A stretch of 22,220 nucleotides of DNA from a virus. The stretch is taken from positions 1 through 22,220 of the IMG/VR virus record IMGVR_UViG_3300049783_002302; one strand, given 5' to 3'. Under the pieces are notes generated by a model. It was given only the letters and a program-made list of their open reading frames with translations, searched no databases and was not told the origin of the DNA. Position numbers and translations under genes: made by a program. Shown piece after piece: positions 7,659 through 14,294 of this stretch. Each line of letters starts with the position of its first letter. Position 1 is the first letter of the stretch.

Positions 7659-8087
7659 TCATCCTGCCCGTTTCAACCAAGGCAGCTCAACCAGCAAGTT
7701 AGGCTCAATAGCACGATGCAGTTGATCAAGCTTGTTGTAGTAAGTCGCCTCAGCCTTCCAGCCCATGCGCTTCATTTGCCGCGACACAATCGGCATAGGA
7801 TCGGTCAGGTACCTAACCCGCGCCAGCTTAATCAACTCAACACCCGCAGCGCCCAAGCCGCCACACTCCACATCTTGCCGCACAGCAACAAGGGCAGACT
7901 CAACCGCCGCGCCCACCACGCCAAGCTCACCGGTATACAGCGCCTTACCGCCGGTCTCAGCTGTGCCAACAATCATCACGCCCTTGTTGGCAATAGCTGA
8001 GCCAAGCGGGCAACGCAGCGCACTGCCGCTATGCATTCTGTACTCATCACCCCAGGCAATCAGGGCCAATTCAATCGCATTTATCAC
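7659..8087 (-). CDS. Q-like late antitermination protein
   Basis: This is a soluble protein of about 142 residues. The N-terminal INAIELALIAWGDEYR helix and the C-terminal LIKLARVRYLTDPMP ... MKRMGWKAEATYYNKLDQLHRAI segment match the outline of phage Q-type antiterminators, where a sigma-region-4-like helix-turn-helix (here KRMGWKAEATYYNKLDQLH) ends the protein. Such proteins load on RNA polymerase at the late promoter and suppress the downstream terminator. That terminator is present 190 bases downstream (7447-7477), which strongly supports the role. The longest frame starts at a TTG (8129) inside the repeat array. GTG 8087 has AAGAGG with a 7-base spacer and is the better start; ATG 8093 is too close to that site. 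Family assignment is by pattern and position. Confidence 0.6.
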   Translation of the reverse strand: MINAIELALIAWGDEYRMHSGSALRCPLGSAIANKGVMIVGTAETGGKALYTGELGVVGAAVESALVAVRQDVECGGLGAAGVELIKLARVRYLTDPMPIVSRQMKRMGWKAEATYYNKLDQLHRAIEPNLLVELPWLKRAG

Positions 8088-8110
8088 TGTCATCCCTCTT
8101 AAAAATCCAA

Positions 8111-8397
8111 CCCTAGTAAAATCGGCCAACCCTAGTAAAACCCTAGTAAATTATTTTCTTTATATTTCATATGTTTATATAACATTTACTAGGGTTACTA
8201 GGGTTACTAGGGTTTTTTGAGCCTCGCGTAGGAAAAAAACACCTCTTTTTACGCTATATTTACGCGCGTGCGCGCACATATAACCCTAGCAACCCTAGTA
8301 AATCAGAAAAACGCCCCGCAAAGCCGCGTGGTTGCTGTATCTCATTTACTAGGGTTGAAAAAACCAACCCTAGTACTACCCTAGCAACCCTAGTAAA
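8111..8397. repeat. Iteron-like array of CCCTAGTAAA repeats, probable replication origin
   Basis: About twelve copies of CCCTAGTAAA or shorter CCCTAGY variants are seen. On plus: 8111-8120, 8130-8139, 8141-8150, 8284-8290, 8293-8302, then three packed at 8368-8397. Inverted: three tandem 9-mers TTACTAGGG at 8186-8212, and one copy at 8345-8354. Opposed copies at 8141-8150 and 8185-8194 flank an AT-rich stretch (8151-8184). The array lies directly downstream of the primase and helicase genes. This is the look of an iteron origin with an unwinding element, as in P4-type phages whose replicase binds repeats. Function is inference; the repeats are seen directly. Confidence 0.75.
8261..8282. other. 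22-base perfect alternating pyrimidine-purine tract
   Basis: Every step from 8261 to 8282 alternates pyrimidine and purine, with a GC-rich core (CGCGCGTGCGCGCACA) grading into TATA. Such tracts can adopt Z-DNA or melt easily under negative supercoiling. It lies in the middle of the repeat array, between the inverted tandem copies and the next direct pair, so it may belong to the origin. Confidence 0.6.
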
Positions 8398-8407
8398 TTT
8401 CACCGTT

Positions 8408-10150
8408 TTAGCTCCCCGAAATACCCGCTGGCGGTGTAAAAGACACCCTTTTCTCCCACTTTTCAGGACTCCAACCAGCTTTGAACACCTCAATGCGCCA
8501 ATTGCGTACTTGCGCACCTACCGCCTTGGCGTCATTAAGTTTTAAATCCATTGGCGGACACGGCAGAAAGAACTTAGAGCGCCGTCGCTGGCCATCTTCA
8601 TCATTCCAGCCAATCTGATCAGCAGATTTGGCCGTGTCGGGCTTGGTAGACATAAACAAACTAAACTTGGTGTCAGACAACGCATGCTCTTTGAGCTTGC
8701 TGCACCACTCTAAAAACAGATCATGCAGATCCTGAGTACGACACAGCGTAAATGGTACACCTAGCTCACCTGTGCGCCACTGGTTATAAAACGTCTCCCA
8801 ACTGGCCATACTCAAATCTACCAGCCGTTGCCGCGCTGGGGTATGTGGCGGCCTAGTGCGCTCGTCAAAATCGCCTATATTGTAATTCAGCAGGTAATCA
8901 TAAAACGCAGCAATGCCACCGTTTTCAATCTCCCAACCAATTCGCTTCTGGGCCTTCTCCTGCAACGTTAGCATTGGCCACAACACCAACATACGACGAT
9001 CGTTCTCGCCAATGGGCCACGGCAATATTTCGTTACTAAGAAACACCGCATTCATGTAATTGGCTTCTTCCCAGCCGTTTACAAATTTACTTTCTATGCG
9101 CACGGTTTTACCGGTGATCATGTGCTTAATCTTGCCCACCTGGTTATAGCGCTGGTCGCGGCTTACCACCTCTTCAAACAAGCCATACAGCTTATTGGCC
9201 TGCCACGCTGTCCAGTTAGACTCCAACTGCGCTTGCCCCACTGTAGCACCGTACGCGCCGTAAATCGGCTGCAAAATCTTGTCAAACAAAAGCGACTTAC
9301 CCGAGCCTTCCATCGTGGAATGCATCAATACTGCCGTATCCATTTTGGAACCGATTTGCTGCAGCGGCAAGGCCAGCCAACAAGTTAACCAGTGCACGGC
9401 ATCATCTTGTTTATTACACAAAAATCGCAGCAAAAACCGAATGCCAGAGCACAATTCAAGATCGGGGTGCGGGGTAAGAGGCAAGCCCTCAAAGGTATTT
9501 ATCGTGTCTGCCGGTGACTCAGTCATCCGTGGATCAAACAACAAATTCTCAGACGGAATCACTTGCCGCATATCGCTGTTTTGCCACAGAGTAAACTTAT
9601 CACCCATCGCCAACTTAACCGCCGCCGCGGGCAAACGCTGTCGCAATTGGCGGTCGTAAATATCTTGCGACCCATCCAAATACACATACCGCCAAAAATC
9701 ATCTGTGCTTTTGTCACCCTTCGACTGCTTAAGCCGCCGGCCCAACTTAGCCTCAACCTCAAGCCGCTTTGCTTGATCTGGATCTATGCCCTTTTTATCT
9801 GGCAAGGCAAACCATTGGGTAGATAGCGCCTTACTCACCAGCGCTTCAAAGCCTGTTTTCTTAACGATGGACTTACGATACAAATCAAATACTTTAGTCT
9901 CACCCTCAACCAGCGCAAAACGGGTTTTGACCTTATCCAGAGTCCACCCCTCCCCGTACCCCTCAGCGGGAGGAGCCGCGCCAAATTCGGGCTCGACCTC
10001 AGATGGGGTCGGGGGAAGATCAGCATCAGGCGAGCCAGCAACACGCACCATAGGCTCAGTATTTGCCGCGCGAAATAACTGAAAACGCACAACATCTAAA
10101 CCGTGCTCACAGTGCAGGTCATTCCAATCTATTTTACCCGGTTCCGTCAT
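8408..10150 (-). CDS. DUF5906 superfamily-3-type replicative helicase
   Basis: The 580-residue replication protein has a C-terminal helicase core. Walker A is HSTMEGSGKS (277-286), Walker B is LYGLFEEVV (321-329), and the sensor-1-like segment is VFLSNE (369-374). NDRRMLV (383-389) probably carries the arginine finger. This is the D5/DUF5906 pattern of phage primase-helicases. The N-terminal 200 residues hold a Pro/Glu-rich linker (about 40-66) and a basic region, but no Toprim or archaeo-eukaryotic primase motif. Priming is therefore probably supplied by the separate upstream protein, whose stop overlaps this ATG (ATGA). The repeat array begins 10 bases after the stop, consistent with a helicase acting at an origin next to its own gene. 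Confidence 0.87.
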   Translation of the reverse strand: MTEPGKIDWNDLHCEHGLDVVRFQLFRAANTEPMVRVAGSPDADLPPTPSEVEPEFGAAPPAEGYGEGWTLDKVKTRFALVEGETKVFDLYRKSIVKKTGFEALVSKALSTQWFALPDKKGIDPDQAKRLEVEAKLGRRLKQSKGDKSTDDFWRYVYLDGSQDIYDRQLRQRLPAAAVKLAMGDKFTLWQNSDMRQVIPSENLLFDPRMTESPADTINTFEGLPLTPHPDLELCSGIRFLLRFLCNKQDDAVHWLTCWLALPLQQIGSKMDTAVLMHSTMEGSGKSLLFDKILQPIYGAYGATVGQAQLESNWTAWQANKLYGLFEEVVSRDQRYNQVGKIKHMITGKTVRIESKFVNGWEEANYMNAVFLSNEILPWPIGENDRRMLVLWPMLTLQEKAQKRIGWEIENGGIAAFYDYLLNYNIGDFDERTRPPHTPARQRLVDLSMASWETFYNQWRTGELGVPFTLCRTQDLHDLFLEWCSKLKEHALSDTKFSLFMSTKPDTAKSADQIGWNDEDGQRRRSKFFLPCPPMDLKLNDAKAVGAQVRNWRIEVFKAGWSPEKWEKRVSFTPPAGISGS

Positions 10151-11190
10151 GCCGCCACCTGCTCAGGCAACTGCGGAAACACCACAACCAAACCTAACTC
10201 ACTAGCCAACTCAGTCGCTTTGGTGCGCCCAGGATTACCCTTGCTAGTCGGGTCATCATCACCCGCAATAATAAATTTTGTGCTGGGGTAACGCTCCCTC
10301 AAAGCCTTAACTACTGCCGACATATTGTAAATATCAACAGTCATCACCGTGGGCCACTCAGTCGCTAAATACACACTCGCCGCCGTAGAATATCCCTCAG
10401 CCACCGCAACCACATCCGCGTCCGCAACCGAGCCAATAGAATGCATGCAACCTTGTTTGCGGGAATACTTAGGAAACAACTTAGTGCCATTGGCAGCAAC
10501 AGACTGAAACGACCACACGACCCCATCAACATCAACTAACGGGACAAGAAAGGTGCCGGGCTTCAACATCATAAAACTGTGGTTGTCTGGGCGTGGCTTT
10601 GGCAAATCATCAAAAAAGCGCTTAATGTCATCACCCGCCCACAGGTCGCAACGCTGCAGCTTGTCGTCAATGCTCAGCACCACAGCGCATTTCATGAAGC
10701 GCACACCAAAGGCGCCCACCTGCTTACGATCCAAATACTCACTCTTACCACGCGCAACCGTAAACTCTGCCAACAAACGCTGCGTAGCCAACTGAACCTG
10801 CTGCTGCATTACCAGCAACTTAGCCTCGTCAGCCTCAACCTCTGCTTGGCGTTTTAAACGGCGCTCTTCCTGATCAGATTTACGCTGGCGCTTTTCCTCG
10901 GCGGTAAGCTCTTTTTTATCTGGACGCCAACCGCCCTCTTTCGCTAAATGGATAACAGTGCCAAGCGATACGCCACGGCCCTTGCAGCTTTTCCAAACTG
11001 CCAGCGCGGCCGACCGATCGTAATTGCTGCCGCCGCCACTCCAATTGTCCCAGTCAGAAAACGCGCTCTCACCAAATTCAGACTTAACGCCCATGGTTAC
11101 TTTTACCCACGTTTCACGATCAATATCAGGAGAGATAAAGCTCAATAAATTCGGCAGATCAGCCAATTCTAAATCTGGGTAATCAGGCAT
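10147..11190 (-). CDS. Phage DNA primase with PriCT-like and Toprim domains
   Basis: From ATG 11190 the protein has 347 residues. Residues 10-90 match a PriCT_2-type domain (FISPDIDRETWVKVTMGVKS, DRSAALAVWKSCKGRGVSLG). Residues about 90-135 are a strongly charged Lys/Glu helix, probably a linker or coiled coil. The C-terminal Toprim domain has its conserved Glu265 in VAVAEGYSTAA (261-271) and acidic IIAGDDDP (307-314) that would bind metal. It should make RNA primers for the downstream helicase. GAGG seven bases before ATG 11190 supports that start over the upstream GTG at 11202. The start overlaps the preceding gene's stop by eight bases (ATGCCTGA), a pattern repeated at three junctions of this operon. 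Confidence 0.85.
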   Translation of the reverse strand: MPDYPDLELADLPNLLSFISPDIDRETWVKVTMGVKSEFGESAFSDWDNWSGGGSNYDRSAALAVWKSCKGRGVSLGTVIHLAKEGGWRPDKKELTAEEKRQRKSDQEERRLKRQAEVEADEAKLLVMQQQVQLATQRLLAEFTVARGKSEYLDRKQVGAFGVRFMKCAVVLSIDDKLQRCDLWAGDDIKRFFDDLPKPRPDNHSFMMLKPGTFLVPLVDVDGVVWSFQSVAANGTKLFPKYSRKQGCMHSIGSVADADVVAVAEGYSTAASVYLATEWPTVMTVDIYNMSAVVKALRERYPSTKFIIAGDDDPTSKGNPGRTKATELASELGLVVVFPQLPEQVAA

Positions 11191-11491
11191 TTTCAGCCTC
11201 ACTTTTACTGCTATGCTCAGATATTCGATTTAAACGTACCTGATCAGAAAGGAGCTCTACAGATGCACTCAACAGACTTGACCGAAACCCTTGAACTTCT
11301 GCGTAAAGCAATTGATGCATACGACCGGATACCGACAATAGAAAATCTTCCAGCGCTTCGTCTGCACAGTCGACTACTATCCCTTCACCTAGACATGCAT
11401 AAACTTCATGAGAAACTTCAAAAGCAAGAGAGCAAGACACGCCCCCCAGCGTGAGCTTTGCCTCAGATTTTTTTACAGACTTATCACCCAC
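11183..11491 (-). CDS. Small hypothetical early phage protein
   Basis: A frame of 102 residues runs from GTG 11491. It contains AKLTLGGVSCSLAFEVSHEV, DEALEDFLLSVSGRMHQLL and a helical Ser-rich tail. No family is recognised. The start is inferred from AGGAG seven bases upstream and from an eight-base overlap (GTGGGTGA) with the TraR-like stop. The end overlaps the primase ATG the same way. These matched junctions are the main argument that it is real and translated as part of the operon. A longer version starting at 11575 would overlap the whole C-terminal half of the TraR gene and is unlikely. A plus-strand frame (11263-11454) lies inside it and competes for the same DNA. Confidence 0.6.
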   Translation of the reverse strand: MGDKSVKKSEAKLTLGGVSCSLAFEVSHEVYACLGEGIVVDCADEALEDFLLSVSGRMHQLLYAEVQGFRSSLLSASVELLSDQVRLNRISEHSSKSEAENA

Positions 11492-11696
11492 GGCCCGACT
11501 CCTGTAATTGCTGGCAATACACACACAACTCAACACCAGGCAAATAGGCCCGACGCTTTTCAGGAATGTCATCACCGCACTCTAAACAATGCGGATGATC
11601 AACCGCGGGGCGCTCAGCTTTGCGCTTAGCCTCAGCCAAGGCCAAATCCAACATGCGCTGGCTTTCTTCTGCTGCGTAGTCACATAAATCAGCCAT
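11484..11696 (-). CDS. TraR/DksA-type zinc-finger transcription regulator
   Basis: The product is 70 residues, typical of plasmid and phage TraR proteins (about 70). An N-terminal helix (residues 5-28) with acidic DLCDYAAEE, of the kind that enters the RNA polymerase secondary channel, is followed by a four-cysteine zinc finger: Cys37/Cys40 (CLECG) and Cys58/Cys61 (CVYC). TraR proteins mimic DksA plus ppGpp, redirecting host transcription; here that could favour phage promoters. The start overlaps the CII-like stop by eight bases (ATGGCTGA), placing it in the early lytic operon. Confidence 0.85.
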   Translation of the reverse strand: MADLCDYAAEESQRMLDLALAEAKRKAERPAVDHPHCLECGDDIPEKRRAYLPGVELCVYCQQLQESGRG

Positions 11697-12174
11697 TGCT
11701 CACCTCCGCAGACTGCCTAGCACCGGCAACAATACTCAGCACCTTGCTAATAACCTCATAGCCATAATGCTCAAGCTCGTTTACCTCGGCGGTGTCCCAG
11801 CGCTGATCTGCCACACCGCTATTCAAGCTTTCAACAAACGCACCCGCTGCGTTTAGCACCTCACCCAATGCTTTAAGCGCATCACTTGTGCCTGGTACCG
11901 GCGTTACATCAAACAACACCTTGCCACGCGCGCGGGCATACGCCTCGTCTATACGCGGGTCATCAGTAATGCCCACCAGCGTTTCAAACTCCGGAAGCGT
12001 TAAATGATGTGTGGTATTGGCAATGCTGAGTTTCTTCTGAAGGGTGTCGTAATTGGTGGCCATAATGGCCGCTAAGGCCGTTAAACCACCGCGATAGTCG
12101 CGGCTTGCGCAATACAGCGCTTGGTGTAAATCCAGCACAGGGCCGGCGTCAGGCAACAAATGGTTTCGACTCAT
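11689..12174 (-). CDS. Phage regulatory protein CII / CP76 family
   Basis: This 161-residue protein has the Phage_CP76 (CII family) layout. The N-terminal DLHQALYCASRDYRGGLTAL precedes an HTH-like MATNYDTLQKKLSIANTTHHLT, where NYDTLQKKLS is typical, then a helical C-terminal half (SDALKALGEVLNAAGAFVES). In Mu-like and P2-like relatives the family regulates early transcription and establishment of lysogeny; the specific promoter is unknown. GAGGG ten bases before the ATG is the likely ribosome binding site. The leader upstream (12175-12489) is unusually long and holds a strong hairpin at 12255-12297 whose minus-strand loop displays CCACCCACCACA. Confidence 0.8.
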   Translation of the reverse strand: MSRNHLLPDAGPVLDLHQALYCASRDYRGGLTALAAIMATNYDTLQKKLSIANTTHHLTLPEFETLVGITDDPRIDEAYARARGKVLFDVTPVPGTSDALKALGEVLNAAGAFVESLNSGVADQRWDTAEVNELEHYGYEVISKVLSIVAGARQSAEVSNG

Positions 12175-12254
12175 GGCGAAAATTCCCTCATATCGCCGTA
12201 GCCAAGACGCGGTGAATCCGCTTATTCTTGAACTGCGGCATGGTTGTGTCGCAC

Positions 12255-12306
12255 GCCTCGGGGTGGAATATCTGTGGTGGGTGGACCACTCCGAGGCACT
12301 TTTTAA
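12255..12306 (+). terminator. Strong hairpin with T-run; terminator on plus, leader structure on minus
   Basis: GCCTCGG (12255-12261) pairs with CCGAGGC (12291-12297), continued by a G-T wobble and GTGG/CCAC, giving a 12-pair stem. The 19-base loop contains TGTGGTGGGTGG (12274-12285). On the plus strand it is followed by ACTTTTTAATT, which makes it a classic intrinsic terminator. On the minus strand the same stem lies in the CII leader and shows CCACCCACCACA. No plus-strand protein gene with a ribosome binding site feeds it, so a short plus RNA is possible. Confidence 0.65.
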
Positions 12307-12356
12307 TTATATAAGTTAGACCTAATCCGGTTTAACACACCGCTATAGGACGGTTA

Positions 12357-12563
12357 ATGAGCATTCCAAACATCAGTCACCCCACAAAATTTAAAATCAA
12401 AGGAATGATTTTTGAGGTGATCTCCTATGGCCGGCTGACCAACGACCAAGCCGCCAAAATTGCTATGCATTTTTATCGTTCCCATAAATTTAAGAAGTCG
12501 GATCAAGGCAAATTATTTCAGGTGATGACTCAGTTCGATTCCAATTCTGCAAACCTGCTATGA
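12357..12563 (+). CDS. Small hypothetical phage protein, antisense to the early operon
   Basis: This is a 68-residue frame with protein-like composition: a beta-prone N-terminus (PTKFKIKGMIFEVISYGRL) and a basic helix (NDQAAKIAMHFYRSHKFKKS). No family is recognised. AGGACGG a few bases before the ATG could be a ribosome binding site. It sits on the plus strand in the leader between the Cro-side gene and CII and overlaps the 3' end of the minus-strand gene at 12490-12702 by 74 bases, tail to tail. If expressed, its transcript would run antisense to cro and on toward cI, like lambda pRE. Only one of the two overlapping frames may be real. Confidence 0.45.
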   Translation: MSIPNISHPTKFKIKGMIFEVISYGRLTNDQAAKIAMHFYRSHKFKKSDQGKLFQVMTQFDSNSANLL

Positions 12564-12702
12564 GCATGTCCTTATCAACCAGCGGCAGCATCAACACGGT
12601 ATCGGTTTCACAGGAATAAATTTCTATTACATCTCCCTCACCCGCCGAGAGTGCCAACCGAATATGTCTATCCATGCCCTGCGACGCCTTGTTATCTCGC
12701 AT
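12490..12702 (-). CDS. Small hypothetical protein downstream of Cro
   Basis: The frame has 70 residues and starts 2 bases after the Cro-like stop, with GGCGAGG about ten bases upstream. The sequence alternates beta-prone stretches (GDVIEIYSCETDTVLMLPLV) with a C-terminal AGLQNWNRTESSPEI; no cysteine motif or membrane segment is evident. No family is recognised. The position as second gene of the lytic operon suggests a regulatory or switch accessory protein, but this is context only. Its 3' end overlaps the plus-strand frame at 12357-12563. Confidence 0.55.
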   Translation of the reverse strand: MRDNKASQGMDRHIRLALSAGEGDVIEIYSCETDTVLMLPLVDKDMLIAGLQNWNRTESSPEIICLDPTS

Positions 12703-12704
12703 AG

Positions 12705-12908
12705 TTATGCGGCCTCGCCTACACCCAAAGAATCACAAGCTACTTTCTCTGAATATGTTTTTTCAATTGATTTACCAACGTCATAACGGACTTCCGATCC
12801 ATTTAGCGCGCGATATATCGTTGGCTGGCTGCAACCCACAAGCTCTGAAATTTCACGCTGCGACATTCCCAGAGCAACCAGCTCACTAAGCATGGCTTTA
12901 ATTGACAT
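12705..12908 (-). CDS. Cro-like helix-turn-helix repressor
   Basis: This small DNA-binding protein of 67 residues is divergent from the CI repressor. The helix-turn-helix is LVALGMSQREISELVGCSQP followed by TIYRALNG (about residues 10-37), the recognition helix being SQPTIYRAL. The first gene on the lytic side of the immunity region normally encodes Cro, which binds the shared operators and shuts off cI. AGGG seven bases upstream serves the ATG at 12908. Its promoter (TTGCGA-17-TATTGT on minus, 12940-12968) overlaps the GTATTG repeats that probably form the operators. Confidence 0.82.
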   Translation of the reverse strand: MSIKAMLSELVALGMSQREISELVGCSQPTIYRALNGSEVRYDVGKSIEKTYSEKVACDSLGVGEAA

Positions 12909-12928
12909 ACGTCACCCTATTCATTTGC

Positions 12929-12976
12929 GTATTTTCAATACAATACCCTAATGAATTAATACTCGCAATACAATAC
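12929..12976. promoter_or_regulatory. CI/Cro operator cluster with leftward early promoter
   Basis: Between cro and cI there is a perfect palindrome GTATT-TTC-AATAC (12929-12941) and two copies of CAATACAATAC (12936-12946 and 12966-12976). On the minus strand -35 TTGCGA (12968-12963) and -10 TATTGT (12945-12940) have a 17-base spacer and point to cro, so repressor bound at either repeat would cover promoter elements. The cI promoter must also be here, but its hexamers are not clear. Confidence 0.7.
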
Positions 12977-13007
12977 GAATATTTATTCAAAAGAGAATAG
13001 ACAGGTC

Positions 13008-13670
13008 ATGCAGAATCAGATCCCGAATCAGGCCACTTGGAGCAGGCTCAAAGCCACGATGGAGAGTCTGAACTGGAGCGAGCAAGAATTAGCAGACCGC
13101 TCAGGCGTCCCACAACCCACCATTCACAGAATTATAAATGGTCAATCTAAAAGCCCTCGGTACGAGAACTTGTTTCGGATCATGAAAGCACTAGGGCTTG
13201 ATGAGGGCTCATTTCAAGTCGGCGAAGACCCCAACAGCTATACGACCAATACCCGCGAGGGGCCAGCTTTGCAAAGCAAAGTACCACTCATATCTTGGGT
13301 TCAAGCCGGCGACCTATGCGAAGCCATTGACCTATTCTCGCCTGGGATCGCTGACGAGTGGCTCAACTGCCCTTTCAAGCATAGCGATAACGCATTCTGC
13401 TTAAAGGTAGTCGGACTAAGCATGTACCCCGAGTACCGTGAAGGCGAGATCATTCTTGTTGAGCCAGCACTTGAGGCAAGACATGGCGATGACGTAGTGG
13501 TTCGGACTCCTGAAAACACAACTACCTTCAAACGGCTACACTCTTCAGATGACGGCACCTATTTAATTGCACTAAACCCAGACCTAAAAAACCGCATTAT
13601 TGAAATACCTGCAGATACCGTCTTTTGCGGCGTAGTAACGGGATCATGGACTAACCGAAGAAACAAATAA
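13008..13670 (+). CDS. CI-type prophage repressor, HTH plus S24 (LexA-like) autoprotease
   Basis: The repressor has 220 residues. The N-terminal HTH is WSEQELADRSGVPQPTIHRI (23-42), followed by INGQSKSPRYENLFRIMKAL. The C-terminal S24 domain has the nucleophile Ser138 in VGLSMYPEYREGEIILVEP and the general base Lys175 in TTTFKRL. The RecA-stimulated self-cleavage site is Ala100-Gly101 (SWVQAGDL). The protein should hold the prophage silent and be inactivated during SOS, making the element UV or mitomycin inducible. It is divergent from the Cro-like gene. ACAGGT upstream of the ATG is a modest ribosome binding site. All catalytic residues are present, so the repressor looks functional. Confidence 0.95.
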   Translation: MQNQIPNQATWSRLKATMESLNWSEQELADRSGVPQPTIHRIINGQSKSPRYENLFRIMKALGLDEGSFQVGEDPNSYTTNTREGPALQSKVPLISWVQAGDLCEAIDLFSPGIADEWLNCPFKHSDNAFCLKVVGLSMYPEYREGEIILVEPALEARHGDDVVVRTPENTTTFKRLHSSDDGTYLIALNPDLKNRIIEIPADTVFCGVVTGSWTNRRNK

Positions 13671-13688
13671 CTAGCAGCCAGACACGAA

Positions 13689-13725
13689 GGGCGTTCATGC
13701 CCGCTGCGTACTTCTTTTTATTTTT
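13689..13725 (+). terminator. Probable intrinsic terminator of cI
   Basis: GGGC (13689-13692) pairs with GCCC (13699-13702) around a 6-base loop 19 bases after the cI stop. After a short spacer comes a T-rich tract, CTTCTTTTTATTTTT (13711-13725). The stem is short and the spacer long, so strength is uncertain. The convergent gene ends right behind it. Confidence 0.45.
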
Positions 13726-13726
13726 A

Positions 13727-14107
13727 CTAATACCTGCCTGATGACGCGCCTACAAAAATTCCACCGAAAATACCGGTAACTATGAGAAAGATAACAGTCA
13801 GGATAATCATAGCTGGAATAGAGGCAAGCGCCCATTTCACCATAAAAGAAATCATGGATGAGAACGACATTTGAATATCAGTGATGACCACAGCATTGAT
13901 ATTTTCTTGACCCACCTTCACACCCGCAGACGATTTTGAACGGGCTGCACCAACGCCCGAGAGCTCAGTAGCGTTAACGAACCAATCATCCCCCACCTTT
14001 CTGCCGACATAAAACCCATCGCGAATCATGTCGACGGCCTTTTCCGGCGTAATTCCTTTGCTTTTTGCAAAGTCGCTAACTGGGATCATCCCTTCTATTT
14101 CTGGCAT
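13727..14107 (-). CDS. Membrane-anchored protein with N-terminal HTH-like domain (probable moron)
   Basis: This 126-residue protein is in two parts. Residues 7-50 (IPVSDFAKSKGITPEKAVDM, then GFYVGRKVGDDWFVNATEL) look like an excisionase/MerR-type winged helix. Residues about 92-119 (WALASIPAMIILTVIFLIVT, GIFGGIFVGA) form one long hydrophobic membrane segment at the C-terminus, so the DNA-binding-like domain would face the cytoplasm. The gene is convergent with cI, monocistronic, and on the opposite strand to both neighbours, as for lysogenic-conversion genes. The function is unknown; superinfection exclusion or a membrane-tethered regulator are possibilities only. Confidence 0.65.
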   Translation of the reverse strand: MPEIEGMIPVSDFAKSKGITPEKAVDMIRDGFYVGRKVGDDWFVNATELSGVGAARSKSSAGVKVGQENINAVVITDIQMSFSSMISFMVKWALASIPAMIILTVIFLIVTGIFGGIFVGASSGRY

Positions 14108-14294
14108 ATCCTTGCTCCAATTTAGTTGTCATTTATGGGCCGGCAGACCGACACACATCGCAGCTGTAATCCTATCCAATCAGCAGAAGTTTGCAACGAT
14201 GAAAATGGACATCAACATACGTTAATGTCCAGTGGATGTGGTAGATGAATCCGCAGCAATTAAATACGCCTATGAATTAAAATAATTCATCACA

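Noticed and set aside
7911-7920. GCCCACCACG resembling the leader loop motif
   Set aside because: It lies within the Q-like coding sequence, lacks the full 12-mer and has no flanking stem.
8111-8397. CRISPR array interpretation of the repeats
   Set aside because: Units are only 9-12 bases, in both orientations with irregular or no spacers, and no cas genes are nearby.
8260-8517. 85-residue minus-strand frame over the repeat array and helicase 3' end
   Set aside because: It is out of frame with the helicase, and its composition is dictated by the repeats and the coding shadow.
11263-11454. 63-residue plus-strand frame with a very good AAAGGAG ribosome binding site
   Set aside because: It lies fully inside a minus-strand ORF joined to both neighbours by matching eight-base overlaps. 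No plus-strand promoter or partner gene was seen. Kept only as part of a finding.
12173-12319. 48-codon plus-strand frame starting over the CII start and ending at TAG 12317-12319
   Set aside because: It has no ribosome binding site. It covers the 12255-12297 hairpin, whose pairing better explains the sequence.
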